From: JBBROS01 sp963792675
GTDB taxonomy: Bacteria > Pseudomonadota > Alphaproteobacteria > Acetobacterales > Acetobacteraceae
DNA: 64,000 nt
NCBI GenBank assembly: GCA_963792675.1
Contig: CAWBWT010000002.1
Span: 2,666,001 to 2,730,000, forward strand
Direction: 5' to 3'
Shown here: in pieces, positions 1 through 8,016 of the stretch
Numbering within the stretch: the first letter of the stretch is position 1
Layout: each line of letters opens with the position of its first letter
The notes under the pieces: generated by a model
Told to the model about the DNA's origin: nothing
Seen by the model: only the letters and a program-made list of their open reading frames with translations
The model's database searches: none
Program-made: the position numbers and the translations under genes

Positions 1-1127
1 CACCGTTCTCACGCATCTGATCGGCAAGCCGCTCGCCAGCATCGAGTTTCAGCGGCAAAAGGTCGAGGCCGAGTTCCGCTTCGCCTTGGTGCGCGTGAGG
101 GAAAACGCCGAAGGGGTTGCTCTGCACGCCGGCGAGGCATCGGAGGAGTATGGCCTGCGGGCCCGGTTCGCCGCGATCATCGGCAACGTCCTGTCGCTGA
201 TGAACCGGCAGAAGAAGGTCAATGCGCTTGATCGAAGGCTACAGTCAGGTCGCTGCGATCTTCCCGTTCGTGGTTGCCGGCCCCCGCTACTTCTCGGGCG
301 CCATCACCTTCGGCGACCTGACCCGGATCGCCGGCGCCTTCGCGACCGTGCAGGATGCGTTGTCCTGGTTCGTCAACTCCTACGCCGAGTTGGCGGTCTG
401 GCGCGCCACCGTCGATCGCTTGACCGGATTCCGCAATGCGATCGTCACGGCGCGGTCTCTGGCGGAGGGCGGCGTGCGCGTCCGCCCGGGAGGAACCGGC
501 GTCGTGCTGCACGACGTGACGCTGGCCCTGCCGGACGGTCGGGCGCTGCTGACCGGGGCTGATCTGAAACTGCCGTCGGGGCGGTCCACGGTGGTCTCGG
601 GGCGGTCGGGCACCGGCAAGTCCACCCTGTTCCGCGCGATCGCCGGTATCTGGCCGTTCGGCAGCGGCACGGTCGAGCGTCCATCGGGCAAGGTCCTGTT
701 TCTGCCGCAACGCCCCTACATCCCGCTCGGCACGCTGCGGCACGCGGTCGCCTATCCGCGGTCGCCGGCGGACGTTTCGGACGCGGCGGTGCGCCAAGCG
801 CTGACCGACGTCGGCCTCGGCGCCCTGCTGCCCGATCTGGATACCGAGCAGCCCTGGGCGCAGCGGCTGTCCGGGGGCGAGCAGCAGCGCTTGGCGGTGG
901 CCCGCGCTCTCCTGCTCGAGCCGGCATGGTTGTTCCTGGACGAGGCGACGGCCAGCCTGGACCCGGAAGCCGAAGCCGATCTGTATCGCCTGCTGCGGGA
1001 GCAGTTGCCTGACACTACCATCCTCTCGATCGCCCATCGGGCCGAGGTCGCGCGCTGGCACGATGCCGCGCTCGTGCTCAGGGATGGCGCATTGCGAGCA
1101 CCGGAGCCGGCCAAGGCGACCGGGTAA
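1..1127 (+). CDS. ABC transporter, fused membrane and ATPase domains (SbmA/YddA-like), 5' partial, one frame break
   Basis: This is the C-terminal part of an inner-membrane ABC transporter whose start lies left of the window. The frame is open from base 2 (ending in NVLSLMNRQKKV) and continues in another frame from about base 222 (EGYSQVAAIFPFVVAGPRYF), so one base appears gained near 220. The first part is the end of an ABC_membrane_2 type transmembrane domain. The second holds a complete nucleotide-binding domain with Walker A GRSGTGKST, signature LSGGEQQRLAVARA and Walker B WLFLDEATASLD. The family includes SbmA/BacA relatives and YddA-like exporters with vitamin B12 or peptide substrates; the substrate here cannot be told. 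The frame break is probably a sequence error. Confidence 0.8.
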
Positions 1128-1329
1128 CCAGTTAGGCCCGAAAATCTACCCTTGCGGCGAAGAATCCATCGTAGCATGTCGAAATGACGGTGTGGTTCCG
1201 GTGAACATTGCTCATCTCCGAGGGAGTGCTGCTTCTCGAACGTCGCAAGTGCTCCAAAATTCTTTAGTGCATAAAGAGTAGTTTATAGATCGACCCTAGA
1301 GTGATGATGATCTCGTCGTGGCTTCGCTG

Positions 1330-1358
1330 TTGACGTTCGGCTGCGTTGAGAACAAATT
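1330..1358 (+). promoter_or_regulatory. Candidate imuA promoter (-35 TTGACG, poor -10)
   Basis: TTGACG at 1330-1335 is followed after 17 bases by CAAATT (1353-1358), a weak -10 lying inside the LexA operator. If used, transcription would begin close to the A of the imuA ATG at 1365, giving a leaderless message. This is inference from spacing; the -10 matches poorly. Confidence 0.3.
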
Positions 1359-1364
1359 GAGAAC
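1350..1364 (+). promoter_or_regulatory. LexA operator (GAAC-N7-GAAC) abutting the imuA start codon
   Basis: GAAC at 1350-1353 and GAAC at 1361-1364 are separated by seven bases, the direct-repeat LexA operator of alphaproteobacteria. The second half-site touches the ATG of imuA at 1365. The same arrangement lies upstream of lexA in this window, and imuA-imuB is a classic LexA target, so the call is well supported by context. Confidence 0.85.
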
Positions 1365-2114
1365 ATGGCCGCCGCCGCTCAAACTTCGACGTTGGATCAG
1401 CTGCGTGGCGCAATTGCCCGGATCGAGCGTCATGGCATCGCCAAGACGGCCGCTCTGCTGCCATTCGGGATCGCCACGATCGACACCGCCCTTCCCGGCG
1501 GCGGTCTTGCCACTGCCGCCCTGCACGAAATCGTCGGCAGCGGCATTGATGTCGAATTCGCTGCCGCACCCGCTTTGTTCGCGGCCGGCCTGCTCGCCCG
1601 GCGGCCTGGACCCGTGCTCTGGGTCATGCAGCGCCCGGACCTGTTCGCCCCCGCGCTGGCCGCCTCCGGACTGCACCCGAACCGGGTGATCTATGTCGAG
1701 GCAGGATCGGACGCGCTGATGGTCATGGAGGAAGGCCTGCGCCAACCGGGTCTTGCGGGGGTCGTCGCCGAAGTGGCGGCACGGGTCACGCTCACCACCT
1801 CCCGACGGCTGCATTTGGCCGCACAGGCCGGAGGGGCGATGGCGCTGCTGCTGCGCCGCCGCGAACAGGTCGAAGGCGCCCTCGCGGCCGTCACCCGGTG
1901 GCGGATCGGACCGCAGCCCTCGGCGCCGCCCGTCCCGCATGCGCCGCACATCCCGGGCCTCGGGCGGATGCGCTGGCGCCTGGAATTGCTGCGTTGCCGA
2001 GGCGGGCGGACAGGTGAGTGGGTCGTGGAGGCATGCGATGCGTCGGGTCGTCTCGGTCTGGTTGCCCCATTGGCCTACGGATCGGCTGCGACGCCTCGCA
2101 GCGCGGTCGCCTGA
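1365..2114 (+). CDS. imuA: ImuA, RecA/SulA-like mutasome protein
   Basis: A 249-residue ImuA protein, partner of ImuB in the damage-inducible translesion mutagenesis cassette. The family has a RecA-like fold; here the segment PFGIATIDTALPGGGLATAALHEIVG-type (about residues 30-55) matches its conserved N-terminal region. The ATG at 1365 directly follows a LexA half-site, and no purine-rich ribosome binding site stands at the usual distance, so translation may be leaderless or weak. The 3' end overlaps imuB by 77 bases, implying one operon. Expression should be SOS controlled. The usual third member, dnaE2, does not follow imuB here. Confidence 0.85.
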   Translation: MAAAAQTSTLDQLRGAIARIERHGIAKTAALLPFGIATIDTALPGGGLATAALHEIVGSGIDVEFAAAPALFAAGLLARRPGPVLWVMQRPDLFAPALAASGLHPNRVIYVEAGSDALMVMEEGLRQPGLAGVVAEVAARVTLTTSRRLHLAAQAGGAMALLLRRREQVEGALAAVTRWRIGPQPSAPPVPHAPHIPGLGRMRWRLELLRCRGGRTGEWVVEACDASGRLGLVAPLAYGSAATPRSAVA

Positions 2115-3837
2115 ACCGCCGGCACCTCTCGTTACGGCCTCACACGACGGCCGCCGCCGGGTCATTGCGGCGTCGGATCCGGTTGCCGCGGCGCTCGGGT
2201 TGCGGCCGGGCATGGCGGTGGCGCAGGCGCTGGCGATCGTCCCAAGCCTCGCGATCGCCGAAGCGGAACCGGAAGCCGACGCTGCCGCCTTGGAACGCCT
2301 GGCCCGTTGGTGCCATCGTCTGACCCCGCTTACCGCCGTCGATGGGACGGATGGGTTATGGCTCGACATCACGGGCTGCGCGCATTTGACCGGCGGCGAA
2401 GCGGCGTTGCTGCGTGACCTGCTGGCGCGCTTCGCCCGCGACGGGCTGCACGCCCGGGCCGCGGTTGCCGACACCCCAGGTGCCGCGCACGGCGTGGCCC
2501 GGCACGGCACACAGGACGGACCGGCGATCGTGCTCCCAGGTGAGCAAGCGACCGTCCTGGCCACACTCCCAGTTGCCGCCCTGCGTATCCCGCCGGAACT
2601 GGAGGTCACGTTGCGACGGCTCGGCTTCGACCGGATCCGGCATCTGTCGCGCATCCCCCGCGCTTTGGTCGCCCGGCGTTTCGGCCCACTGCCCGGCCTC
2701 CGCCTCGACCAGGCGTACGGTCAGGTGCAGGAGCCGCTGCTTCCCCTGCTGCCCGAGCATGTGCTGCAGCACCGCATTTGCTTCCTCGAGCCGCTGCTGA
2801 CGGCTGAGGCGCTGGCCATCGCCATCAGGCACTTGGTCGAACCGCTTTGCGTGGAGATGGAACGCACTGGCCTTGGCGCCCGGCAATTGGACTTGTTGTT
2901 CGAGCGAGTCGATAGCCACTTGGCCGCGGTGCGTGTCGGCACGGCGCGGCCCGTGCGCGACGCGGCACACTTAGTGCGACTGCTGGCCGAGCGGCTGGAA
3001 ACGGTCGATCCCGGCTTGGGGGTCGAGGCGATGCGTTTGGTGGTGCCGTTGGCCGAACCGCTCCGTTGGGAGCAACAGGACGGCGACCCCGGAGTGCAGG
3101 ACGTGTCGCGCCTGGTGGATCGGCTGGCGAACCGGCTCGGTGAGGCTCGCATCTTTCGTGCCGGACCGCAGCAGAGCGAAGTGCCGGAACGATCGGTGCA
3201 TCGTGCGCCGCCGGAAGTCGGTCCCACCACGCCCGCACGGCCGGACCGTCCGTTCGCTGCAGAAGCGCCGAAGCCTGCAACATCCGCCCACGCCACCCTG
3301 GCACTGACCGTTGTTGCTCGCTGCCTGGCCGGCTCAGAGCCGGTCACGTCGCCGCTCGGTCGCCGCCACCTTCGTTTGGTCGACGCCCCGCCCGGCAATC
3401 GTTTGGTCGACGCCTCGCGCGGCGATCGTTTGATTGACGCCTCTCCAGGCGATGCGGACCCTCCCATCTTCGCCTGGAAACGTCCCTGGACCCGCCGCGA
3501 TGACATCGATCCGGCGAACTCTGGATGCTGGCCGAGCCGGTTGGAGGCGCCGGCCCGCCTGCTTGACCCACCTCGCCGCATCGAAGCGCTCGCGGCACTC
3601 CCGGACCAGCCGCCCATCGCCTTTACGTGGCGCCGGCGCCGGCACCGCGTGCGCCGGGCGGATGGGCCGGAACGGGTACATGGAGAGTGGTGGCAAACGG
3701 ATGCCGAGACGCTATCCGTTCGTGACTACTTCCAGGTTGAGGACGAAACGGGGCAACGGTTCTGGTTGTTCAGGGCAGGCAATGGTCTGGATTCACGCAC
3801 AGGCGACCTGTCCTGGTTTCTGCATGGGTTGTTTTGA
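2038..3837 (+). CDS. imuB: ImuB, Y-family polymerase-like mutasome protein
   Basis: A 599-residue ImuB protein. ImuB resembles Y-family DNA polymerases but is thought to be catalytically inactive, acting as the hub that links DnaE2, ImuA and the beta clamp. The N-terminus (MRRVVSVWLPHWPTDRL) lacks the metal-binding DxDxFF of active Y polymerases, while the ImuB-typical DGLWLDITGCAHLTGGE (about residues 104-120) is present. The C-terminus ends in the conserved WWQTDAE...RDYFQVEDETGQRFWLF region. Unusual is an insertion between the polymerase-like core and this tail, about residues 380-480, rich in Pro and Arg and containing three in-frame 9-residue repeats. It overlaps imuA and is followed by a convergent regulator, not dnaE2. 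Confidence 0.88.
   Translation: MRRVVSVWLPHWPTDRLRRLAARSPEPPAPLVTASHDGRRRVIAASDPVAAALGLRPGMAVAQALAIVPSLAIAEAEPEADAAALERLARWCHRLTPLTAVDGTDGLWLDITGCAHLTGGEAALLRDLLARFARDGLHARAAVADTPGAAHGVARHGTQDGPAIVLPGEQATVLATLPVAALRIPPELEVTLRRLGFDRIRHLSRIPRALVARRFGPLPGLRLDQAYGQVQEPLLPLLPEHVLQHRICFLEPLLTAEALAIAIRHLVEPLCVEMERTGLGARQLDLLFERVDSHLAAVRVGTARPVRDAAHLVRLLAERLETVDPGLGVEAMRLVVPLAEPLRWEQQDGDPGVQDVSRLVDRLANRLGEARIFRAGPQQSEVPERSVHRAPPEVGPTTPARPDRPFAAEAPKPATSAHATLALTVVARCLAGSEPVTSPLGRRHLRLVDAPPGNRLVDASRGDRLIDASPGDADPPIFAWKRPWTRRDDIDPANSGCWPSRLEAPARLLDPPRRIEALAALPDQPPIAFTWRRRRHRVRRADGPERVHGEWWQTDAETLSVRDYFQVEDETGQRFWLFRAGNGLDSRTGDLSWFLHGLF
3373..3453 (+). repeat. Three 27-bp in-frame tandem repeats inside imuB
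   Basis: Bases 3373-3399, 3400-3426 and 3427-3453 are three direct copies starting CGTTTGGTCGACGCC (third copy diverged to CGTTTGATTGACGCC). They encode RLVDAPPGN, RLVDASRGD and RLIDASPGD. The copies keep the frame and lie in the variable linker of ImuB. Confidence 0.9.
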
Positions 3838-3900
3838 GACAGGGGCATGTGAACGATGCAGCCGGCTCCGCCGCGCGGGACGCCGCCGAGCCGCACCTTG

Positions 3901-4647
3901 TCATGCCGAGAGCCGCTCCTCCGTGACGGCCATCCGCTGAGCGGGAACCGCGGTCGTCGCCAGCATGGGATGGCTCGAGACGTCACGAACCATGTAGCCG
4001 CGGCCCCAAACGGTGCCGACCACGTTCGGCGCACCGGCTTCGGCCAGCTTCTTGCGAAGCTTGCAGATGAACACGTCGATGATCTTCATCTCCGGCTCGT
4101 CCATGCCGCCATAGAGGTGGTTCAGAAACACCTCCTTCGTCAGCACCATGCCCTTGCGCAGCACCAGCAGCTCGAGGATCGCGAATTCCTTGCCGGTCAG
4201 GTGCACTTGCCGGCCGGCAACGAACACTTCCCGGCTGTCGAGGTTGAGCTGCAACGGACCGCAATGCAGGGTCGGCTGGCTGTAACCCTTGCTGCGACGA
4301 ACGATCGCCTGCATGCGGGCGAACAGCTCGGTGTGGTCGCAAGGCTTGGTGATGAAGTCGTCGGCGCCCATGGCGAAGGCCTTGATCCGCGCCTGCGGCC
4401 GAACCTGGGCGGACTGGACGATGAAGGGCGTATCGATCCGCGCAGCCCGCATCCGGCGCAGCAGATCGTAGCATTCCATGTCGGTCAGCATCAGATCGGC
4501 AAGGACGACGTCATAGTCGTAGTGCCGAACCATCTCCATGGCCTCGCTGCCGCGATCGATCTGGTCGACGATCACTCCGTTGCTCCGCAGCAGCTGCGAC
4601 AGGGTAGAGTTACCGGTTCCGCCTTCTTCTACGATCAAAACGCGCAT
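3901..4647 (-). CDS. CtrA-family response regulator with altered acidic pocket
   Basis: A 248-residue OmpR-class regulator. Receiver about residues 1-115: phospho-acceptor D51 (VVLADLML), S79 and K101 are kept, but the acidic cluster reads VEEG (E7, E8, G9) where CtrA normally has E7, D8, D9. DNA-binding winged helix about 140-222 is strikingly CtrA-like: LTGKEFAILELLVLRKG, FLNHLYGGMDEPEMKIIDV and TVWGRGYMVRD. CtrA controls cell cycle and flagellar genes in this class; the receiver here is diverged, so this may be a paralogue and not the canonical CtrA. ATG at 4647 was chosen because MRVLIV starts the receiver. It is divergent from fliI-fliJ and convergent with imuB. Confidence 0.8.
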   Translation of the reverse strand: MRVLIVEEGGTGNSTLSQLLRSNGVIVDQIDRGSEAMEMVRHYDYDVVLADLMLTDMECYDLLRRMRAARIDTPFIVQSAQVRPQARIKAFAMGADDFITKPCDHTELFARMQAIVRRSKGYSQPTLHCGPLQLNLDSREVFVAGRQVHLTGKEFAILELLVLRKGMVLTKEVFLNHLYGGMDEPEMKIIDVFICKLRKKLAEAGAPNVVGTVWGRGYMVRDVSSHPMLATTAVPAQRMAVTEERLSA

Positions 4648-4806
4648 TGTGTGCCCCCGTTCAGATTTTCCTAAGCCCTGTATGCAACCATGACGTGTAG
4701 ATGTCGAGAACTTTCTCTTACGGCAACGTTTCAAGAATGAGATTAACTCGGACGAAAGCTTTTCCCGCTATGGCTTCCCTGCCAACCAGGGAAGCGCGGT
4801 GACAAA

Positions 4807-6171
4807 ATGCACCAACCGACAGTTGTAACTCGCATGACCGCAGCGCGTGCCCGCGTCGCCAAGATGGTCGCTCCGGTAGCCCTCGGCCACGTGACCGGAG
4901 TCTCAGGCCTCGGCGTCAGCATCAGCGGGCTTGACCCCTTGCTCGGAATCGGCGACCGGCTGCTGCTGCAAAGCCGGGAGCGGCTGGACATCCCAGCGGA
5001 AATCGTCGGCTTCCGCGATGGCGCCGCGAAGGCGATGCCGCTGGGCGCGCTCACCGGCATCGGCCCCGGCACACGCGCCTTGCTTCCCGTTACTGGGTCG
5101 GCCGGCGTGTCTGGCACCGTCCTGTGTGTCAGCAACGGATGGCTGGGGCGAGTGGTCGATCCGCTTGGCCACCCGCTTGACGGCAAAGGCGCCGTCCCGC
5201 CCGGTCCGCCCCGCCCGGTGCGAGCTGCCCCGCCCCCCGCCGCCCATCGCGGCCGCCTCGGCGCCCGGCTCAGCCTGGGCGTTCGAGCGCTGGACCTCTT
5301 CACGACCTGTCGAACCGGCCAGCGACTGGGCCTGTTCGCCGGTTCCGGGGTGGGCAAGTCCACCCTTCTCGCGATGCTCGCGCAACAAGCGGAATGCGAC
5401 GTCGTCGTTCTCGCCTTGGTCGGCGAACGCGGGCGCGAGGTACGTGAGTTCATCGAGGACGATCTCGGCCCGGCGATGCAGCGCTGCGTCGTTGTCGTCG
5501 CGACGTCGGACCAGCCGCCATTGCTGCGGCGTGAAGCGGCTTACGCCGCCATGACCGTGGCGGATCATTTCCGCGACCAGGGGCAATCCGTCCTGCTGCT
5601 GATGGACAGCGTGACCCGGTTCTGCCTCGCGCTCCGCGAAATCGGCCTTGCCAGCGGCGAGCCGCCAGCCACCCGCGGCTATCCTCCAAGCATGTTCGCT
5701 GAACTGCCGTGCCTGCTGGAGCGTGCCGGGCCGGGCGTCGGTCGCGGCAGCATCACCGGGCTGTTCACGGTGCTGGTTGAGGGCGACGACCACAACGAAC
5801 CCATCGCCGATGCTGTCCGCGGCATCCTGGATGGGCATGCCTTGCTGGATCGGCGCATCGCCGAAACCGGACGCTATCCGGCCATCGACGTCCTCCGATC
5901 GTTGTCGCGGACCGTGCCGGGTTGCCTGGACCCGGCGCAAAACGCCCTCGTCCGCGATGCCCGCGCCGTGTTGGCGCTGCACTCCGAGCTCGCCGACCTG
6001 GTTCGCCTCGGTGCCTACCAGCCCGGAGCCGACCCAGCCGCGGATCGTGCCCTACGCCTCGCCCCCCAGATCGAGACGCTGCTTCGGCAAGACCGCGGCA
6101 GCCACAGCTCACTGGACGCGGCGTTTGCAGCCCTGAACACCCTGATGGAAGGCTCTACCCATGCCGCGTGA
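4807..6171 (+). CDS. fliI: Flagellum-specific export ATPase FliI
   Basis: A 454-residue FliI, the cytoplasmic ATPase energising type III export of flagellar subunits. It has the F1-beta-like core with Walker A GSGVGKST (residues 180-187), Walker B VLLLMDSVTRF and ATRGYPPSMFAELP, and the C-terminal helical region. Length is normal for the family. It overlaps fliJ by 11 bases, so the two are co-translated. The 159-base region upstream is shared with the divergent CtrA-like regulator gene, which makes that regulator a candidate controller. Confidence 0.95.
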   Translation: MHQPTVVTRMTAARARVAKMVAPVALGHVTGVSGLGVSISGLDPLLGIGDRLLLQSRERLDIPAEIVGFRDGAAKAMPLGALTGIGPGTRALLPVTGSAGVSGTVLCVSNGWLGRVVDPLGHPLDGKGAVPPGPPRPVRAAPPPAAHRGRLGARLSLGVRALDLFTTCRTGQRLGLFAGSGVGKSTLLAMLAQQAECDVVVLALVGERGREVREFIEDDLGPAMQRCVVVVATSDQPPLLRREAAYAAMTVADHFRDQGQSVLLLMDSVTRFCLALREIGLASGEPPATRGYPPSMFAELPCLLERAGPGVGRGSITGLFTVLVEGDDHNEPIADAVRGILDGHALLDRRIAETGRYPAIDVLRSLSRTVPGCLDPAQNALVRDARAVLALHSELADLVRLGAYQPGADPAADRALRLAPQIETLLRQDRGSHSSLDAAFAALNTLMEGSTHAA

Positions 6172-6586
6172 TCCGCTCGACACCGTCCTGCGCCTCCGCC
6201 GCCGCGCGGTGGACGAAGCCCGGCGCGAACTCGTCGAGCGGGTCGGGCTCGCCAGCCAGGCCAGCGCCGACGCGTCCTCGGCCGAACAGGCCATCCATGA
6301 CGAGATCGAACGCGCCTCGGATCCCTCTGGCGAAGACAGCCTCGTCGAGGCGCTCGCTGCCTGGCTGCCGGGCGCCCGGCACCGTGCGACGGAAGCGCGG
6401 GCCCGACACGACCGGGCCGAGGCGGTGGTGGCCCGCTGCCGCGCCAGCCTTGCCGCCAGCCGCACCGCGCTCGAGTCGATCGAGCAGCTGCAGCAGGACC
6501 GGCAGGCAGCGGTCGAGCAGGCCCGCACGCATCGAGAGCAGCTGGCGATGGACGAAGCCGCGGCCCGCCGCACCCCGGAGCGGTAA
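6161..6586 (+). CDS. fliJ: FliJ-like flagellar export chaperone
   Basis: A 141-residue, Arg/Glu/Ala-rich, almost wholly helical protein in the fliJ position after fliI. FliJ is a coiled-coil component of the flagellar export ATPase complex that sits in the FliI hexamer and helps chaperone escort. Sequence identity to known FliJ cannot be judged by eye because the family is poorly conserved; the call rests on coiled-coil character, length and the 11-base overlap with fliI. The ATG at 6161 lies inside the fliI end. Confidence 0.8.
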   Translation: MPRDPLDTVLRLRRRAVDEARRELVERVGLASQASADASSAEQAIHDEIERASDPSGEDSLVEALAAWLPGARHRATEARARHDRAEAVVARCRASLAASRTALESIEQLQQDRQAAVEQARTHREQLAMDEAAARRTPER

Positions 6587-6647
6587 GCGGTCTGGCTCCG
6601 GCCACGTCATTGTGGTGCATTGCCCCCTCGACGGGAGGGCAGGCATT

Positions 6648-7976
6648 TTGCGGATAGCGATGATCGGTGGCGGCTATGTCGGACTGGTGTCCGGCGCTTG
6701 CTTCGCCGACCTCGGGGTGGACGTGGCAGTGGTCGAGGTCGATCAGGCCAAGCTGGGCGCTTTGAAGGCCGGGCAGATGCCGATCTACGAGCCGGGTCTG
6801 GACCGCTTGGTTGCCGACAACGTTGCCGCCGGGCGCCTCAGCTTCGGCAACGACCTGGCCGCGGCGGTGGCCGGCGTCGATGCCGTGTTCATCGCCGTCG
6901 GCACGCCGACCCGGCGCGGCGACGGCCACGCGGACGTCTCGTTCGTCAATGCGGCGGCCGAGCAGGTCGCCAAGGCGCTGACCGGCTATGCCGTGGTGGT
7001 GACCAAGTCGACGGTCCCGGTGGGCACCGGCCGCCGCATCGCCGAGATCATGCACCGCGCCCGCCCCGATCTCGGCATCGACGTCGCCAGCAACCCGGAG
7101 TTCCTGCGCGAAGGCAGCGCGATCGGCGACTTCATGCGCCCCGACCGGGTCGTGATCGGCACCGAAAGCGAACGTGCCCGCGAAGTGCTGCGCCGCCTTT
7201 ACCGGCCGCTTTACCTGATCGAGGCGCCGATCCTGTTCACCAACCTCGAAACGGCCGAGCTGACCAAATACGCCGCGAACTCGTTCCTGGCGATGAAGGT
7301 GACCTTCATCAATGAAATGGCGGACCTGTGCGAGAAGGTCGGCGCCGACGTGCACGACGTCGCGCGCGGCATCGGCCTCGACGGCCGTATCGGACGCAAG
7401 TTCCTCCATCCCGGTCCCGGCTTCGGCGGCAGTTGCTTCCCCAAGGACACGCTGGCGCTCATGCGCATCGCCCAGGACTGGGGCGCGCCGTCGCGCCTGG
7501 TGGAAGCGACCGTGCAGGTCAACGACGCGCGCAAATCCGGCATGGCCGCGCGCATCATCCAAGCCTGCGGCGGCAGCGTGCACGACAAGACGATCGCCGT
7601 GCTCGGCCTGACCTTCAAGCCGGAAACCGACGACATGCGGGATGCTCCGAGCCTGCCGATCATCAACCGCCTCGCCGAGGAGGGTGCCGTCATCCGCGCC
7701 TTCGATCCGGTCGGCATGGAGCAGGCCCGCCCGATGCTCCCGGCCAGCGTCGTCTTCTGCGCCGACGCCCATGATGCCGCGCGCGATGCCGACGCGCTGG
7801 TGGTGGTGACGGAATGGAACGAGTTCCGGGCGTTGTCGCCGGACCGTTTGAGGCAGTCCATGCGCGGCAAGCTGGTGATGGACCTGCGCAATGTGTTCGA
7901 CCCGGTGACCATGGCGGCCGCCGGGCTGGAGTATCGCGGGATCGGCCGGCCCCAGCACGTGCGCCCGCCCGGGTAA
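6648..7976 (+). CDS. ugd: UDP-glucose 6-dehydrogenase
   Basis: A 442-residue UDP-glucose/GDP-mannose dehydrogenase family enzyme that oxidises UDP-glucose to UDP-glucuronate with NAD, feeding capsule, exopolysaccharide or LPS synthesis. N-terminal Rossmann motif GGGYVGLVSGACFADLG, central NPEFLREGSAI and AANSFLAMKVTFINE, catalytic Cys263 in GPGFGGSCFPKDT, and C-terminal GLTFKPETDDMRDAPS. The start is taken as TTG 6648 because Met-Arg-Ile-Ala-Met-Ile-Gly-Gly-Gly begins there and a GGAG stands about 10 bases before. It begins a plus-strand run of glycan genes behind fliJ. Confidence 0.93.
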   Translation: MRIAMIGGGYVGLVSGACFADLGVDVAVVEVDQAKLGALKAGQMPIYEPGLDRLVADNVAAGRLSFGNDLAAAVAGVDAVFIAVGTPTRRGDGHADVSFVNAAAEQVAKALTGYAVVVTKSTVPVGTGRRIAEIMHRARPDLGIDVASNPEFLREGSAIGDFMRPDRVVIGTESERAREVLRRLYRPLYLIEAPILFTNLETAELTKYAANSFLAMKVTFINEMADLCEKVGADVHDVARGIGLDGRIGRKFLHPGPGFGGSCFPKDTLALMRIAQDWGAPSRLVEATVQVNDARKSGMAARIIQACGGSVHDKTIAVLGLTFKPETDDMRDAPSLPIINRLAEEGAVIRAFDPVGMEQARPMLPASVVFCADAHDAARDADALVVVTEWNEFRALSPDRLRQSMRGKLVMDLRNVFDPVTMAAAGLEYRGIGRPQHVRPPG

Positions 7977-8016
7977 GGGCCTTGCCAGGGCGGAGGCAAC
8001 CGCCGAAAACCCGGCC

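Noticed and set aside
4648..4806. A CtrA box before fliI (TTAA with a degenerate second half)
   Set aside because: Only one TTAA half is present; the second half at seven bases reads CTTG.
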